The notes: a model not told the origin generated them from the letters alone. Positions 54,561 through 64,000 are shown, numbered from the stretch's first letter. The stretch is DNA of 64,000 nucleotides from Paenibacillus andongensis (GCF_025369935.1 NZ_CP104467.1:707501-771500); one strand, 5' to 3'. Program-made: numbers and translations.

Positions 54561-56077
54561 AACAATCAGAGGCCCTAAAGCTTCCTGCTGCTCCTGTTGT
54601 CCAAGTGGGCGACGGGCAGCACGAGCTTTGGACAGGAGAGTATTTCAACGAAGGTGTCGGCGGCCAAGGCGGATTGTTCGATAAGCTGAATGAAGAGTGC
54701 GGAGTGTTCGGGGTGTACGGTCATCCCGACGCTTCCTCTCTGTGCTACTACGGCTTGCATGCGCTGCAGCATCGTGGACAGGAAAGTGCCGGCATCTGTA
54801 CAGTGGATGACGGTAAGTTTAACTACTACCGTGGTATGGGGCTTGCCAAAGAGGTGTTCACCAATGAAAATTTGGAGCCTCTCTCAGGGGCGACAGCTGT
54901 CGCGCACGTCCGCTATTCTACAGCGGGCGAAAGCAAGCTAGCGAATGCACAACCGCTTGTTTTCAAATACCGTGAGGGCGATCTTGCGATTGCGACGAAT
55001 GGTAACCTTGATAATGCGAACATTATAAAAAGGGAGCTTGAGCGCAAGGGTTCGATTTTCCAAACGACAAGCGACACCGAAGTGATGGCGCATCTGATTG
55101 CTCGTTCGGAGCACGATGATATCGTCGATGCGGTTAAAGATGCGATGAATCAAGTCATCGGCGGCTTTGCCTTCCTGATCACTACCAAAGATAAATTGAT
55201 TGCTGCGCTAGATCCGAACGGACTTCGTCCCTTCATGATCGGCCGTCTGGGAGAGGCGTACTTGTTCGCCTCCGAGTCCTGCGCCTTCGATGCGGTGGGA
55301 GCTACTTATTTCCGTGATGTACAGCCGGGGGAAATCATTGTGATTGACCGTGACGGCTTCCGCTCAGAGCGGTTCACGGAAAGCGGTCGACGCGCGATTT
55401 GTGCCATGGAATATATCTACTTTGCTCGTCCGGACAGCGACATCGATACGGTGAACATTCACTCCGCACGTAAGCGGATGGGTAAAAGACTGGCGATGGA
55501 AGCTTTCGTCGATGCGGATGTGGTAACGGGCGTGCCGGATTCGAGTATTTCGGCTGCGATTGGTTTTGCGGAACAAACGGGTATCCCTTATGAGCTGGGT
55601 CTGATCAAGAACCGCTACACAGGCCGGACGTTCATCATTCCAAGCCAAGAGCTTCGTGAGCAAGGGGTTAAAATGAAGCTGAGCGCCGTTCGCAAAGTCG
55701 TCGAAGGCAAGCGTGTAGTCATGATTGATGACTCCATCGTGCGCGGGACAACGTCTTTAAGGATTGTGAATTTGCTTAGGGAAGCCGGCGCAACAGAAGT
55801 GCATGTGCGTATCTCTTCGCCGCCTTTTATGAACCCATGCTACTACGGGATTGATACACCGGATCGGAAAGAGCTGATTGCTGCGATGAATTCGATCGAA
55901 GAGATTCGTAAAGCGATCAACGCGGATTCCCTGCATTTTCTGACCAAAGAAGGGCTGTTAGATTCAATCGGTCAAGGGTCGGCAGGGTCGGAGAGCGGCT
56001 ACTGTACGGCTTGCTTCGATAATACCTATCCAACGGAAATTGTGGATGTTACTAAGGTTGGTTGTGCTTGCGATTAG
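54545..56077 (+). CDS. purF: Glutamine phosphoribosylpyrophosphate amidotransferase
   Basis: A 510-residue enzyme for the first committed step, PRPP to phosphoribosylamine. The N-terminal nucleophile would be C52 in [14 protein letters not shown], after cleavage of a 51-residue leader, far longer than the 11 residues of Bacillus PurF. The PRPP loop [14 protein letters not shown] is near residue 396. Cys residues in YCTACFD and GCACD fit the 4Fe-4S cluster of oxygen-sensitive Bacillus-type enzymes. A later TTG at about 54674 would give a short leader but has no clear ribosome site, while ATG 54545 has AAGGATG upstream. Confidence 0.95.
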   Translation: MSNGVKQSEALKLPAAPVVQVGDGQHELWTGEYFNEGVGGQGGLFDKLNEECGVFGVYGHPDASSLCYYGLHALQHRGQESAGICTVDDGKFNYYRGMGLAKEVFTNENLEPLSGATAVAHVRYSTAGESKLANAQPLVFKYREGDLAIATNGNLDNANIIKRELERKGSIFQTTSDTEVMAHLIARSEHDDIVDAVKDAMNQVIGGFAFLITTKDKLIAALDPNGLRPFMIGRLGEAYLFASESCAFDAVGATYFRDVQPGEIIVIDRDGFRSERFTESGRRAICAMEYIYFARPDSDIDTVNIHSARKRMGKRLAMEAFVDADVVTGVPDSSISAAIGFAEQTGIPYELGLIKNRYTGRTFIIPSQELREQGVKMKLSAVRKVVEGKRVVMIDDSIVRGTTSLRIVNLLREAGATEVHVRISSPPFMNPCYYGIDTPDRKELIAAMNSIEEIRKAINADSLHFLTKEGLLDSIGQGSAGSESGYCTACFDNTYPTEIVDVTKVGCACD

Positions 56078-56083
56078 AAATAA

Positions 56084-56106
56084 CGGGATGGTCTTAGGAC
56101 CTCCCG
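56084..56106 (+). promoter_or_regulatory. Intercistronic hairpin between purF and purM
   Basis: CGGGA-t-GGTC pairs with GACC-TCCCG in the 60-base gap. No T-run follows, so it is more likely an mRNA stability or processing element than a terminator. Confidence 0.55.
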
Positions 56107-56137
56107 ATACATAGACAAACTAAGGAGTGATTGCTAC

Positions 56138-57178
56138 GTGTCGGATGCTTACAAAAAGGCTGGAGTGGATATCGCGGCGGGAAACGAAGCAGTAGAACGG
56201 ATGAAAAAGCACGTCAAACGGACATTCCGTCCTGAAGTGTTAACTGACCTCGGCGGCTTCGGCGGGCTGTTCAGCTTGAACAAAGACAAGTACGAGGAGC
56301 CTGTGCTTGTGTCTGGGACGGACGGCGTGGGCACGAAGCTGAAGATCGCTTTTGCAATGGATAAGCATGATACGATTGGGATTGATGCTGTCGCGATGTG
56401 CGTGAATGATATAATCGTTCAAGGAGCGGAGCCGCTTTTTTTCCTCGACTATCTCGCTTGTGACAAAGTAGTTCCAGAGAAAATTGAAGCTATTGTTAAA
56501 GGGATCGCTGACGGTTGTGCGCAGTCTGGCTGCTCACTGATCGGTGGCGAAACGGCGGAAATGCCGGGCATGTATGCGTCAGGGGAGTATGACATTGCCG
56601 GCTTTACGGTTGGAATCGTCGACAAGAAAAAGATCATCGATGGTACAACTATTCGTCCTGGAGACGTGGTTCTAGGCCTGGCATCGAGCGGTGTGCACAG
56701 TAACGGGTTCTCTCTTGTGCGCAAGCTTTTGCTGGAAGATGGCGGTTATACGCTTCAAGGTCATGTGGATGAGCTGGGCGATAAGCTTGGTAACGTACTT
56801 TTGGAGCCGACGAAGCTTTATGTGAAGCCGGTTCTGGCGATGCTTGAAGACGTTGCAATCAAAGGGATGGCACATATTACAGGCGGCGGCTTCATCGAAA
56901 ATATTCCGCGCGTTCTGCCTGATGGCGTGAACGTCGAGATTCAATATGGATCGTGGCCGATTCTGCCGATCTTCTCGTTGATGCAGCGTGAGGGCGGCAT
57001 TTCGAACAACGATATGTTCCGCACGTTCAACATGGGCATCGGGATGGTTGTTATCGTTGACGCGGATGATGCGGAGAAAGCTATTGCCGCAGCAGAAGCA
57101 CAAGGTGAGAAAGCTTACCGCTTAGGCGTTGTTACTGAAGGCGAGCGTGTCGTGACGTTCCAAGGAGCTGAGGTTTAA
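56138..57178 (+). CDS. purM: Phosphoribosylformylglycinamidine cyclo-ligase (AIR synthetase)
   Basis: A 346-residue ATP-dependent enzyme closing FGAM to [41 protein letters not shown] and [19 protein letters not shown] are the family motifs. GTG start at 56138 with AAGGAGTGA about ten bases upstream. It abuts purN, whose ATG overlaps the purM stop. Confidence 0.97.
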   Translation: MSDAYKKAGVDIAAGNEAVERMKKHVKRTFRPEVLTDLGGFGGLFSLNKDKYEEPVLVSGTDGVGTKLKIAFAMDKHDTIGIDAVAMCVNDIIVQGAEPLFFLDYLACDKVVPEKIEAIVKGIADGCAQSGCSLIGGETAEMPGMYASGEYDIAGFTVGIVDKKKIIDGTTIRPGDVVLGLASSGVHSNGFSLVRKLLLEDGGYTLQGHVDELGDKLGNVLLEPTKLYVKPVLAMLEDVAIKGMAHITGGGFIENIPRVLPDGVNVEIQYGSWPILPIFSLMQREGGISNNDMFRTFNMGIGMVVIVDADDAEKAIAAAEAQGEKAYRLGVVTEGERVVTFQGAEV

Positions 57179-57789
57179 TGCAGCCTTACCGAATTGCGAT
57201 TTTTGCTTCGGGCAGCGGCTCGAATTTTCAGGCCATCGTAGATCAGGTACAGAAGGGGAAGCTTGATGTCAGCATCGAGCTTCTTGTCTGTGACCGCCCT
57301 GGGGCGTATGTGGTGGAGCGTGCTATGGAGGCAAAGGTGCCTGTTTTCACGTTCCGCCCACGGGATTATGATAATCGCGAGGCCTATGAGGCTCTTATTT
57401 TGAAGGAGCTGCAAAATCGTCAGGTCGATCTGATCGTGATGGCCGGTTACATGCGGATCATTACGAATGTGCTCGTTGAGCCGTATTTTGGGCGCATGAT
57501 CAATATTCATCCATCGTTGCTGCCGTCGTTTCCCGGCGTGCGTGCGATCGAGCAGGCCGTCGAGTACGGCGTGAAGCAAACCGGCGTGACCGTTCACTTC
57601 GTGGACGGCGGACTCGACTCCGGGCCGATCATCGCGCAGCGCGCCGTGGAGATTCACGAGCACGAGACAGCGGACTCACTGGCCGAGCGCATCCATGCGG
57701 CTGAGCACGTGCTGCTGCCGCAGGTAATTCGCTGGCTGCGCGAGGATCGCGTGAGCCTAGATGGCCGCAGAGTTGGCGTGCGGCTGTAG
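57178..57789 (+). CDS. purN: Phosphoribosylglycinamide formyltransferase (folate-dependent)
   Basis: A 203-residue GAR transformylase using 10-formyltetrahydrofolate. IAIFASGSGSNFQAI binds phosphate; AGYMRI, INIHPSLLPSFPG with the catalytic His and VTVHFVDGGLDSGPII with the catalytic Asp are present. The last 80 codons are markedly more GC-rich than the first part. Confidence 0.97.
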   Translation: MQPYRIAIFASGSGSNFQAIVDQVQKGKLDVSIELLVCDRPGAYVVERAMEAKVPVFTFRPRDYDNREAYEALILKELQNRQVDLIVMAGYMRIITNVLVEPYFGRMINIHPSLLPSFPGVRAIEQAVEYGVKQTGVTVHFVDGGLDSGPIIAQRAVEIHEHETADSLAERIHAAEHVLLPQVIRWLREDRVSLDGRRVGVRL

Positions 57790-57961
57790 GGGTTGGATGT
57801 TCGGCTCCCTACGCAAAACTCTTCAGTGTGCGCACGGGATTTAAACAAATTAGATTTTTCTGCGGCGCGGGTCGCCGCCGGAGAGTGTGTAAGGATGTTT
57901 TTCATAGCTAAGTTGGGATGAGCGGGAGAAGTTACAAATATTATTTCTGGGAGGAAGCAGA
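57790..57961 (+). other. 172-base gap between purN and purH
   Basis: The longest gap within the operon. It holds a small GC hairpin GGCG-cgggt-CGCC near 57864 and no T-run terminator or convincing promoter. I see no gene in it. The purH ribosome site GGGAGGAAG is at its end. Confidence 0.6.
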
Positions 57962-59509
57962 GTGGCAATCAAAAGAGCACTTATCAGCGTTTTCGATAAG
58001 ACGGGAATTGTTGAATTCGCGAGCGAGCTGTCGAAGCTGGGCGTTGAGATTATTTCTACGGGCGGTACGCTTAGTTTGTTGAAGGATAAAGGGGTGCCGG
58101 TTATCGGTATTTCCGAGGTTACAGGGTTTCCGGAGATCATGGATGGCCGCGTCAAAACGCTGCATCCGAATGTTCACGGCGGACTACTGGCGGTTCGTGA
58201 CAATGTGGAGCACCAAGAGAGCATGAAGAAGCTCGGTTTGGAGTATATTGATCTGGTTGTCGTGAATTTGTATCCTTTTGCTGAAACGATTGCGAAGCCT
58301 GATGTGACTTATGAGGATGCGATTGAGAACATCGATATCGGTGGGCCGACGATGCTTCGTTCCGCAGCTAAGAACCATGCGTTCGTTTCCGTTATCGTGG
58401 ATACAACCGACTATGCGAAGGTGCTGGAAGAAGTGCAAGAGACTGGCGACACTACGCTGGAAACGCGCAAACGTCTAGCTGCCAAAGTGTTCCGTCACAC
58501 AGGAGCATACGATGCGTTGATTGGTGACTACTTGACAGGCCTGCAAGGCGAGCCTTACCCAGAGCGCTACACAGTGACTTATGAGAAAATGCAGGAGCTT
58601 CGTTACGGAGAGAACCCGCATCAAAGCGCGGCTTTCTATCGTAAGCCGAATGCGGCTGCTGGCAACATTACAACGGCTGAGCAATTACATGGTAAAGAAT
58701 TATCCTACAACAATATTAATGATGCGAATACAGCTCTGCAAATTGTCAAAGAGTTCAGCGAGCCTGCTGTCGTGGCAGTTAAGCATATGAATCCTTGCGG
58801 CGTAGGTATCGGTACAAACGTACTTGAAGCTTACACGAAAGCGTACAATGCAGATCCGACTTCCATCTTCGGTGGTATCGTGGCTGCGAACCGTGCAATT
58901 GACGAAGCAACAGCTCAACTGCTGCATGAGATTTTCCTGGAAATCGTCATTGCGCCTGATTTTACACCGGAAGCGCTCGATATCCTTTCCAAAAAGAAAA
59001 ACATTCGCCTACTCAAAGTAAGCGGCTTAGATACAATAGCTGGCCGCAAAGCGGAGCCAGTGATTACAACGGTTGAAGGCGGCATGCTCGTACAAGCTAG
59101 CGATGCTTACCAGCTAACCGAAGCAGATCTGAAGGTCGTTTCTGAGCGTCAACCGACGGCTGAAGAGATGAAACAATTACTTTTCGCATGGAAAGTAGTT
59201 AAGCACGTTAAATCTAACGCAATCGTACTCGTTGCAGACGACATGACGGTTGGCGTGGGCGCTGGTCAAATGAACCGCGTTGGCGCAGCCAAAATCGCTA
59301 TTGAGCAAGCTGGCGACAAGGCGAAAGGCTCCGTCCTTTCTTCCGATGCGTTCTTCCCAATGGGCGACACACTTGAAATGGCAGCAAAAGCGGGAATCAC
59401 AGCGGTGATTCAACCGGGCGGCTCCATCAAAGACGAAGAATCCATCCGCGTAGCGAACGAAAATGGCATTGCCATGGTCATGACAGGCGTTCGTCACTTT
59501 AAACACTAA
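57962..59509 (+). CDS. purH: Bifunctional AICAR transformylase / IMP cyclohydrolase
   Basis: A 515-residue enzyme for the last two steps to IMP. The N-terminal cyclohydrolase domain (residues 1-200) has [17 protein letters not shown] and [13 protein letters not shown]; the C-terminal transformylase domain has [27 protein letters not shown] and [15 protein letters not shown] start with GGGAGGAAG upstream. Confidence 0.97.
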   Translation: MAIKRALISVFDKTGIVEFASELSKLGVEIISTGGTLSLLKDKGVPVIGISEVTGFPEIMDGRVKTLHPNVHGGLLAVRDNVEHQESMKKLGLEYIDLVVVNLYPFAETIAKPDVTYEDAIENIDIGGPTMLRSAAKNHAFVSVIVDTTDYAKVLEEVQETGDTTLETRKRLAAKVFRHTGAYDALIGDYLTGLQGEPYPERYTVTYEKMQELRYGENPHQSAAFYRKPNAAAGNITTAEQLHGKELSYNNINDANTALQIVKEFSEPAVVAVKHMNPCGVGIGTNVLEAYTKAYNADPTSIFGGIVAANRAIDEATAQLLHEIFLEIVIAPDFTPEALDILSKKKNIRLLKVSGLDTIAGRKAEPVITTVEGGMLVQASDAYQLTEADLKVVSERQPTAEEMKQLLFAWKVVKHVKSNAIVLVADDMTVGVGAGQMNRVGAAKIAIEQAGDKAKGSVLSSDAFFPMGDTLEMAAKAGITAVIQPGGSIKDEESIRVANENGIAMVMTGVRHFKH

Positions 59510-59518
59510 AACAATTGA

Positions 59519-59554
59519 GAATGCTCACGATCATTAACCGGTCCGTGGGCATTC
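59519..59554 (+). promoter_or_regulatory. Intercistronic hairpin between purH and purD
   Basis: GAATGCTCACG (59519-59529) pairs with CGTGGGCATTC (59544-59554) with one wobble pair. It is followed by CCCC rather than T, so it is not a normal terminator. Confidence 0.6.
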
Positions 59555-59576
59555 CCCATGAGAGGGGTTACCAAAG

Positions 59577-60836
59577 ATGCGTGTATTAGTTATTGGACGA
59601 GGCGGGCGCGAACACGCGATTGTATGGGCACTTAGCAAAAGCCCGAAGATCAGCAAACTGTTCTGCGCACCGGGGAACGGCGGGATTGCCGGCCTAGCGG
59701 AATGTGTTCCGATTACGGAACTGCAATTCGAAGAGATTAGTACATTTGCGAAGGAGCAGGCGATTGACCTCGTGATGGTAGCACCTGATGATCCATTAGC
59801 AGCAGGTTTGGTTGACCATTTGGAATCCAAAGGGATCGAAGCTTTCGGACCTCGCGCGAACGCAGCGATTATTGAGGGCAGCAAAGTATTCATGAAGGAA
59901 CTGCTCAAAAAGTACAGCATCCCTACAGCAGCTTATGAGTCTTTCGACGCTTATGAGCCAGCTCTTGCATACTTGCGCAGCCAAACAGCACCAATCGTTA
60001 TCAAGGCGGACGGCTTAGCTGCTGGTAAAGGCGTGACCGTTGCCCAGACGATGGAAGAAGCAGAAGCCGCACTTAAAGACATTATGGTGGATCAAGTGTT
60101 TGGTAAGTCCGGCGCGAGCGTGGTCATTGAGGAGTTCCTAACAGGACAAGAGATGTCGCTGCTAGCCTTTGTTGATGGGTCCACGGTTCGCCTCATGGTG
60201 CCATCGCAGGATCATAAGCCAGTTTTTGATAACGATAAAGGGCCTAACACGGGCGGAATGGGCACATACTCCCCACTGCCGCATATCCCTGAGTCGATCG
60301 TACAGGAAGCGCTTGTGAACATCGTTCAACCTACAGCGGATGCGATGGTAAAAGAGGGCCGTCCCTTCAAGGGCGTGCTTTATGCCGGTTTGATTTTGAC
60401 CCCGAATGGCGTGAAAACCATTGAGTTTAACGCACGTTTCGGTGATCCAGAGACGCAGGTAATTTTGCCTCGCCTCAAAACCGATCTTCTTGATATTTTC
60501 CTTGCGATCAACAACGGAACGTTGGCGGAGCAGTCGATCGAGTGGAGCGAGGACGCGGCAGTTTGTGTGATTGTTGCTTCACCTGGTTACCCGGGTCCGT
60601 ACCCGAAAGGGCTGCCGATCACTGGGCTGGATCAAGTACAAGACTCGCTGGTGTTCCACGCGGGGACTGCCATCGAAGATGGCCAAATTGTCACCAATGG
60701 CGGACGCGTTCTGGGAATCACAGGCCTTGGCAAGGATATCATTGAAGCTCGTCAGAAAGCTTACGCGGATGCGGACCGGATCCATTTTGACGGGAAGCAT
60801 TACCGTACGGATATTGCGATGAAAGCTTTGAAATAG
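59577..60836 (+). CDS. purD: Phosphoribosylamine-glycine ligase
   Basis: A 419-residue ATP-grasp enzyme joining glycine to phosphoribosylamine. VLVIGRGGREHAIVWALSKS opens it; IVIKADGLAAGKGV is the ATP-binding lid, and VFDNDKGPNTGGMGTYSPLP and IEFNARFGDPETQVILPRL the signatures. Last gene of the operon, followed by a terminator. purA and guaB are not in the window. Confidence 0.97.
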   Translation: MRVLVIGRGGREHAIVWALSKSPKISKLFCAPGNGGIAGLAECVPITELQFEEISTFAKEQAIDLVMVAPDDPLAAGLVDHLESKGIEAFGPRANAAIIEGSKVFMKELLKKYSIPTAAYESFDAYEPALAYLRSQTAPIVIKADGLAAGKGVTVAQTMEEAEAALKDIMVDQVFGKSGASVVIEEFLTGQEMSLLAFVDGSTVRLMVPSQDHKPVFDNDKGPNTGGMGTYSPLPHIPESIVQEALVNIVQPTADAMVKEGRPFKGVLYAGLILTPNGVKTIEFNARFGDPETQVILPRLKTDLLDIFLAINNGTLAEQSIEWSEDAAVCVIVASPGYPGPYPKGLPITGLDQVQDSLVFHAGTAIEDGQIVTNGGRVLGITGLGKDIIEARQKAYADADRIHFDGKHYRTDIAMKALK

Positions 60837-60858
60837 CTTGAATTGCTCTTAAGCCTAT

Positions 60859-60898
60859 AAAGCACAGCCTTTTGATCATCAAAGGGTTGTGCTTTTTT
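60859..60898 (+). terminator. Terminator of the purine operon
   Basis: AAAGCACA..CCTTT pairs with AAAGG..TGTGCTTT and is followed by TTTT. Confidence 0.9.
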
Positions 60899-60943
60899 CA
60901 TTTTTCTCCGTCTATTTGTAAAAAAGATGCAATTAATTGACCG

Positions 60944-60958
60944 TTGTAAGCGTTTTAT
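60944..60958 (+). promoter_or_regulatory. Possible cre site before the second YesM-type kinase
   Basis: TTGTAAGCGTTTTAT matches the cre consensus except at the last two positions. It follows a TTGACC at 60938 and lies about 50 bases before the kinase start. A weak candidate. Confidence 0.4.
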
Positions 60959-61007
60959 ATGTTAGGTATACTAGGCAATATTGGGTAAGTAGAAGCGAGG
61001 TTGAATC

Positions 61008-62738
61008 ATGACCATACTTAAAATTGCGGGGCTGCATCCGAAGCCGCATTCGTTGAAATATCGTCTAATCCTGATCCTGTTTATCAGCTCACTCGCACCC
61101 TTAATTCTTATTGGGAGCATTTCCTATTTCTCCATGTATGCGATTTTACAAAATAAAGCAGAAGGCGGGGTCCAAAGCAATTTGCATCAGGTAAGGCTAT
61201 TGCTTGAAGATACGCTCGGTCAGCTAAATCACACTTCTCAGCAGCTCGCTTTTGATGGAAGGGTTGGCAAAAGCCTAGAGAATTATTTATCAGCTGATTT
61301 ATTTGAAAAGAAACGATTGAACGATGATATTAGAAGCGAGTTAGGCCTGATTCATTTTACGAACCCGACCCTTGGATTAATGTTTTATTATTTTGAGAAA
61401 GACAACCAGCGATTATTTGAGAATTTTAACGTTCGTGACGATTATGACCTTAAGCAGCTGCCTGTACTTATCAAATTCGATAAACTTACTTATATGGGAC
61501 CTCATCTTTCTTTAAACCCGATTGACGGCAATGAAGTGCTGTCCATCCTGCGCAAAGTCGAGCTGCCGGATCGTGACGATGTGTATGTCTATATTGAAAC
61601 TAACTTTAAATTGGCGGAAAGCATACTCAAAGACAACGATCAATTCGGCGGCAACTTGGTACATCTTATCGTCGATAATCATGGGCAAATTGTTTATAGC
61701 GAGAATTCGACTGATTTTCCTGTCGGCATGCTGCATAGTGCCAATAACCCATCGAATAAAGACAGCAAATATATGATGTTTGAGGAGACCAGCAACCAAT
61801 CTTGGAAGGTATTGGCCGCTGTCCCCAAATCGGTCTACAATCTCGAAGTAAATAGGTGGATCAAGCAGTTCGCCTTCTTTGCCATCCTAACGCTTATAGC
61901 AAGTTGCTTCATTGCCTGGCTGATTTGGCGAACGGTATATCGTCCGCTCAAACTGCTGAGTACGGATATTCGCAATGTAAAAAGCAATAACGAGGTTTTC
62001 CCGAGAAGACAATCTCAGATTTTGGAGTTTGCCGTTATTTATAAAGAGTTTGCCGAAATGAGAAGGCGCATCTTCGAATTAATCGGCGAGGTGGAGCAGA
62101 AGGAACAAGGCAAAGCATTTCTTGAAGTCGAGAAATTAATGACGCAAATTAATCCTCATTTCATTCACAATACGCTCGATACCATACGCTGGCTGGCTCG
62201 TGCCAATGGGCAGAAAGATATTGACCGTTTGGTTTCAACGCTAAACAAGGTGCTCTATTATAATCTCGGTAAAGGCGGCCCTGCTCGAATTAAAGATGAG
62301 ATTGAAGCTTTGAAAAATTATGTTGAGCTGCAGGGCATCCGTTATAACTTCCACTTTGATGTGAATATCCACGCTGATTCCAAGGCGCTTGAGCTGCCGG
62401 TTCCAAGGTTTATTTTACAGCCGCTTGTTGAAAATGCGTTGTATCACGGGTTGGAAGATAGAGGCGTGATCGAAGTCAGTGTCATCGAAGACGGCGAGTC
62501 GCATGTCATTATTGAAGTTAGAGACAATGGAGACGGGATGACAGAGGAAGAAATTAGTCAATTAATGAGCGAGAACACGTTAGAGAAGAAGAAGGTAGGT
62601 ATGGGAATCGGGCTGCAATATGTAAACCGTATGGTGAAGTTCCAATTCGGAGCAGCCGCGAGTTTTCATATTAAAAGCACAATCGGCTCTGGGACGACGA
62701 TCATACTTCGTCTTCCAATAGGAGGAGTACTCGGATGA
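61008..62738 (+). CDS. Sensor histidine kinase, YesM type
   Basis: A 576-residue membrane kinase. First membrane segment near residues 20-45, extracellular sensor to about 285, second segment near 288-308, HAMP-like linker, His_kinase and HATPase. The phosphorylated His is H384 in QINPHFIHNTLDTI; FILQPLVENALYHG and RDNGDGM are the ATP boxes. Cognate regulator overlaps by 4 nt. A lipoprotein gene downstream suggests control of a sugar ABC transporter. Confidence 0.88.
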   Translation: MTILKIAGLHPKPHSLKYRLILILFISSLAPLILIGSISYFSMYAILQNKAEGGVQSNLHQVRLLLEDTLGQLNHTSQQLAFDGRVGKSLENYLSADLFEKKRLNDDIRSELGLIHFTNPTLGLMFYYFEKDNQRLFENFNVRDDYDLKQLPVLIKFDKLTYMGPHLSLNPIDGNEVLSILRKVELPDRDDVYVYIETNFKLAESILKDNDQFGGNLVHLIVDNHGQIVYSENSTDFPVGMLHSANNPSNKDSKYMMFEETSNQSWKVLAAVPKSVYNLEVNRWIKQFAFFAILTLIASCFIAWLIWRTVYRPLKLLSTDIRNVKSNNEVFPRRQSQILEFAVIYKEFAEMRRRIFELIGEVEQKEQGKAFLEVEKLMTQINPHFIHNTLDTIRWLARANGQKDIDRLVSTLNKVLYYNLGKGGPARIKDEIEALKNYVELQGIRYNFHFDVNIHADSKALELPVPRFILQPLVENALYHGLEDRGVIEVSVIEDGESHVIIEVRDNGDGMTEEEISQLMSENTLEKKKVGMGIGLQYVNRMVKFQFGAAASFHIKSTIGSGTTIILRLPIGGVLG

Positions 62739-63511
62739 TAAAAGTTATGGTTGTGGACGATGATCACTTGGTGCGTAAAGGCTTCATCGCAATGATGCCT
62801 TGGCGTGAGCATAACCTAGAGGTCGTTGGAGAAGCCGGTAACGGCAAAAAAGCGTTGGAGTTTCTGGAGAATAATCAGGTGGACTTGCTCATTACCGATT
62901 TAGCGATGCCTGTCATGTCAGGTATTGATTTGATGAGGTGTGTGAAAGAACGTTATCGGGATATTAGCATGGTCGTATTGACGTTTCATCAAGATTTTGA
63001 ACTGATTCAGGAGGCGCTTCGCCTTGGAGCGCTGGATTATATGACCAAGGTCGAACTTGAACATGAACAGATGGACGAAATACTAAGAAGAATTGTAGGT
63101 AAAATGCAGGAGCAGCATGTACGAACAAGGGAAATGAAAGTGGCGAACCATCTGTTTGCCGAAGAGGATGAGGGGCCGTATTCTCCTGAAGTGAAAGCAA
63201 GTATTTGGAAGGCAGTAGACATTATTCATCAAGAGTTTCAAAATGAGCTTCATCTGCCGGACATCGCGAAAAGGGTGAATATGAGCCGCAGCTATTTCAG
63301 CCGCTGTTTTCGGGATATTGTGGGGAAAACGTTTAACGATTTTATTCGGGAAGTGCGAGTAAATCACGCGAAAGTGCTGCTTAGTCAGACCGGGAAAACG
63401 ATTGGTTGGATCGCCATACAGGCTGGTTATCCGAATGAAAAATATTTTGGCAAGGTATTCCGTGAGTTGACGGGGATGCTGCCCGGTGAATTTCGCAGGA
63501 GCCAGAATTAA
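62735..63511 (+). CDS. Response regulator with AraC-type DNA-binding domain (YesN type, short)
   Basis: A 258-residue regulator. Receiver with D55 (LLITDLAMPVMSG), then directly a C-terminal AraC domain (HLPDIAKRVNMSRSYFSRCF and the second helix pair ending FGKVFRELTGMLPGEFRR). It lacks the long middle region of the 405-residue regulator at 16804. Its likely target is the promoter of the lipoprotein gene starting at 63699. Confidence 0.9.
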   Translation: MIKVMVVDDDHLVRKGFIAMMPWREHNLEVVGEAGNGKKALEFLENNQVDLLITDLAMPVMSGIDLMRCVKERYRDISMVVLTFHQDFELIQEALRLGALDYMTKVELEHEQMDEILRRIVGKMQEQHVRTREMKVANHLFAEEDEGPYSPEVKASIWKAVDIIHQEFQNELHLPDIAKRVNMSRSYFSRCFRDIVGKTFNDFIREVRVNHAKVLLSQTGKTIGWIAIQAGYPNEKYFGKVFRELTGMLPGEFRRSQN

Positions 63512-63542
63512 ATTCGGGCTTATCTCAAAACGACAGTAACAC

Positions 63543-63611
63543 AAATCGTCTCCAAAGAAGTGCACTTTTGTCTCCTAAACGTTCCCGGAATGCTGAATTA
63601 AGAGACGATTT
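63543..63611 (+). promoter_or_regulatory. Long-range 10-bp inverted repeat upstream of the binding-lipoprotein gene
   Basis: AAATCGTCTC (63543-63552) is perfectly repeated inverted as GAGACGATTT (63602-63611), with a palindrome AAGTGCACTT between. It may be a structured leader or an operator pair for the upstream AraC-type regulator. Confidence 0.5.
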
Positions 63612-63623
63612 GCTCCGAAACGT

Positions 63624-63660
63624 AAGACATTAACCGACCCGAATGTCTTTCATTTTCTTT
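63624..63660 (+). terminator. Terminator-like hairpin before the binding-lipoprotein gene
   Basis: AAGACATT pairs with AATGTCTT around a 10-base loop, followed by a T-rich tract with single C interruptions. It probably ends the kinase/regulator transcript, or attenuates one entering the next gene. Confidence 0.6.
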
Positions 63661-63698
63661 AAAATGTAAGTGCAGGGTTATTAATGAGGAGGGGCAAT

Positions 63699-64000
63699 AT
63701 GAAAAAGAAAATAACGCTAATTTCTATGATGGCATTGGTTGTTCTGATGACGGCATGTTCAAGCAACAACGCAGGGACCAGCAAGGATGGCGGCGGGCAA
63801 GCAGCTAGTCCGAACGTTAAGGTGGACCCTTTTAAGATGCCTAATCCCATTGAAGTGACTACCTTCAAAAGCTTAAGCCCAGGCGCAAAGTTACCAGCTG
63901 GAGATACCGTCGAAAGCAACCAGTACATGAAATATATCTCAGAAAAAACAAATATCAACTTTAAAATTTTATGGTATGCAGCTTCACAGGACTATGAGCA
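63699..64000 (+). CDS. Extracellular solute-binding lipoprotein (LplA-like), cut by window end
   Basis: The first 100 codons of a lipoprotein. ATG 63699 has GAGGAGGGG upstream. The N-terminus is lysine-rich and hydrophobic with lipobox LMTACS (Cys near residue 20), then a Ser/Gly/Asn linker, then a domain beginning PIEVTTFKSLSP and QYMKYISEKTNINFKI, as in Paenibacillus LplA-type sugar-binding proteins that follow YesM/YesN pairs. The C-terminus is beyond the window, so the family call is tentative. Confidence 0.8.
   Translation, partial: MKKKITLISMMALVVLMTACSSNNAGTSKDGGGQAASPNVKVDPFKMPNPIEVTTFKSLSPGAKLPAGDTVESNQYMKYISEKTNINFKILWYAASQDYE

Noticed and set aside
60930..60943. GATGCA-N5-TTGACC before the second YesM-type kinase as another copy of the purine motif
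   Set aside because: Spacing is five, not six, the TGTCA core is missing and no good -10 follows at 18.

Overview
The window looks like chromosome of a low-to-mid GC Gram-positive bacterium, most probably Paenibacillus or a close Paenibacillaceae relative. Reasons: Bacillus-type Shine-Dalgarno sites (AGGAGGTGATC-like), frequent GTG/TTG starts, YesM/YesN two-component pairs next to sugar-binding lipoproteins, CcpA cre sites, PurBox pairs, a guanine riboswitch before a complete purEKBCSQLFMNHD operon, and a DctB/DctS/DctR/DctP-type dicarboxylate locus. The assignment rests on gene content and signals; no database search was possible.

Layout: 1-2070 is the end of an rRNA operon (3' part of 23S, 5S, terminator). 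2320-3440 is a split two-gene chromate transporter. 3767-7921 is a BMP/Pnr-type nucleoside or purine ABC transporter (ATPase and two permeases, no binding protein) plus a guanine-deaminase-like enzyme. 8110-18021 is a sugar island: ChvE/XylF-type lipoprotein, double ATPase and permease, then a chemoreceptor, a membrane-anchored sugar-binding protein, a YesM-type kinase and a YesN-type regulator. 18282-33495 is a large purine-degradation cluster: uricase/OHCU decarboxylase, HIU hydrolase, allantoinase, allantoate amidohydrolase, ureidoglycine aminotransferase, a gamma-glutamyltransferase-fold hydrolase, XdhC and MocA maturation factors, three-subunit xanthine dehydrogenase, a BMP lipoprotein (likely the missing binding protein of the transporter 24 kb upstream) and a Rieske oxygenase. 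33667-38489 holds an unknown gene and what I read as a rearranged ComQXPA quorum-sensing locus (comX divergent from comP-comA-comQ). 38630-40428 is catalase and a Fur-type protein reduced to its DNA-binding domain, behind a PerR-like box. 40524-46858 is the C4-dicarboxylate locus with an ACT-domain malic enzyme inserted. 47428-60836 is the purine biosynthesis operon. 61008-64000 is another YesM/YesN pair and the start of a binding lipoprotein cut by the window edge.

How it works together: purines or nucleosides are imported, deaminated, oxidised to urate and broken down via allantoin to ureidoglycine and oxalurate, releasing nitrogen. The de novo purine operon lies in the same window under opposite control (PurBoxes plus guanine riboswitch). 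The transporter and xanthine dehydrogenase promoters share an exact motif, TGATGTCA-N6-TTGACG-N18-TATAGT, and the uricase promoter has a related one; I infer a common regulator encoded outside the window. The most interesting items are the ComX-like propeptide ending in Tyr-Tyr-Trp-Ile beside ComQ/ComP/ComA genes, the shared purine-catabolic promoter motif, the split ABC transporter, and a perfect cre site inside an 11-bp inverted repeat before the malic enzyme.
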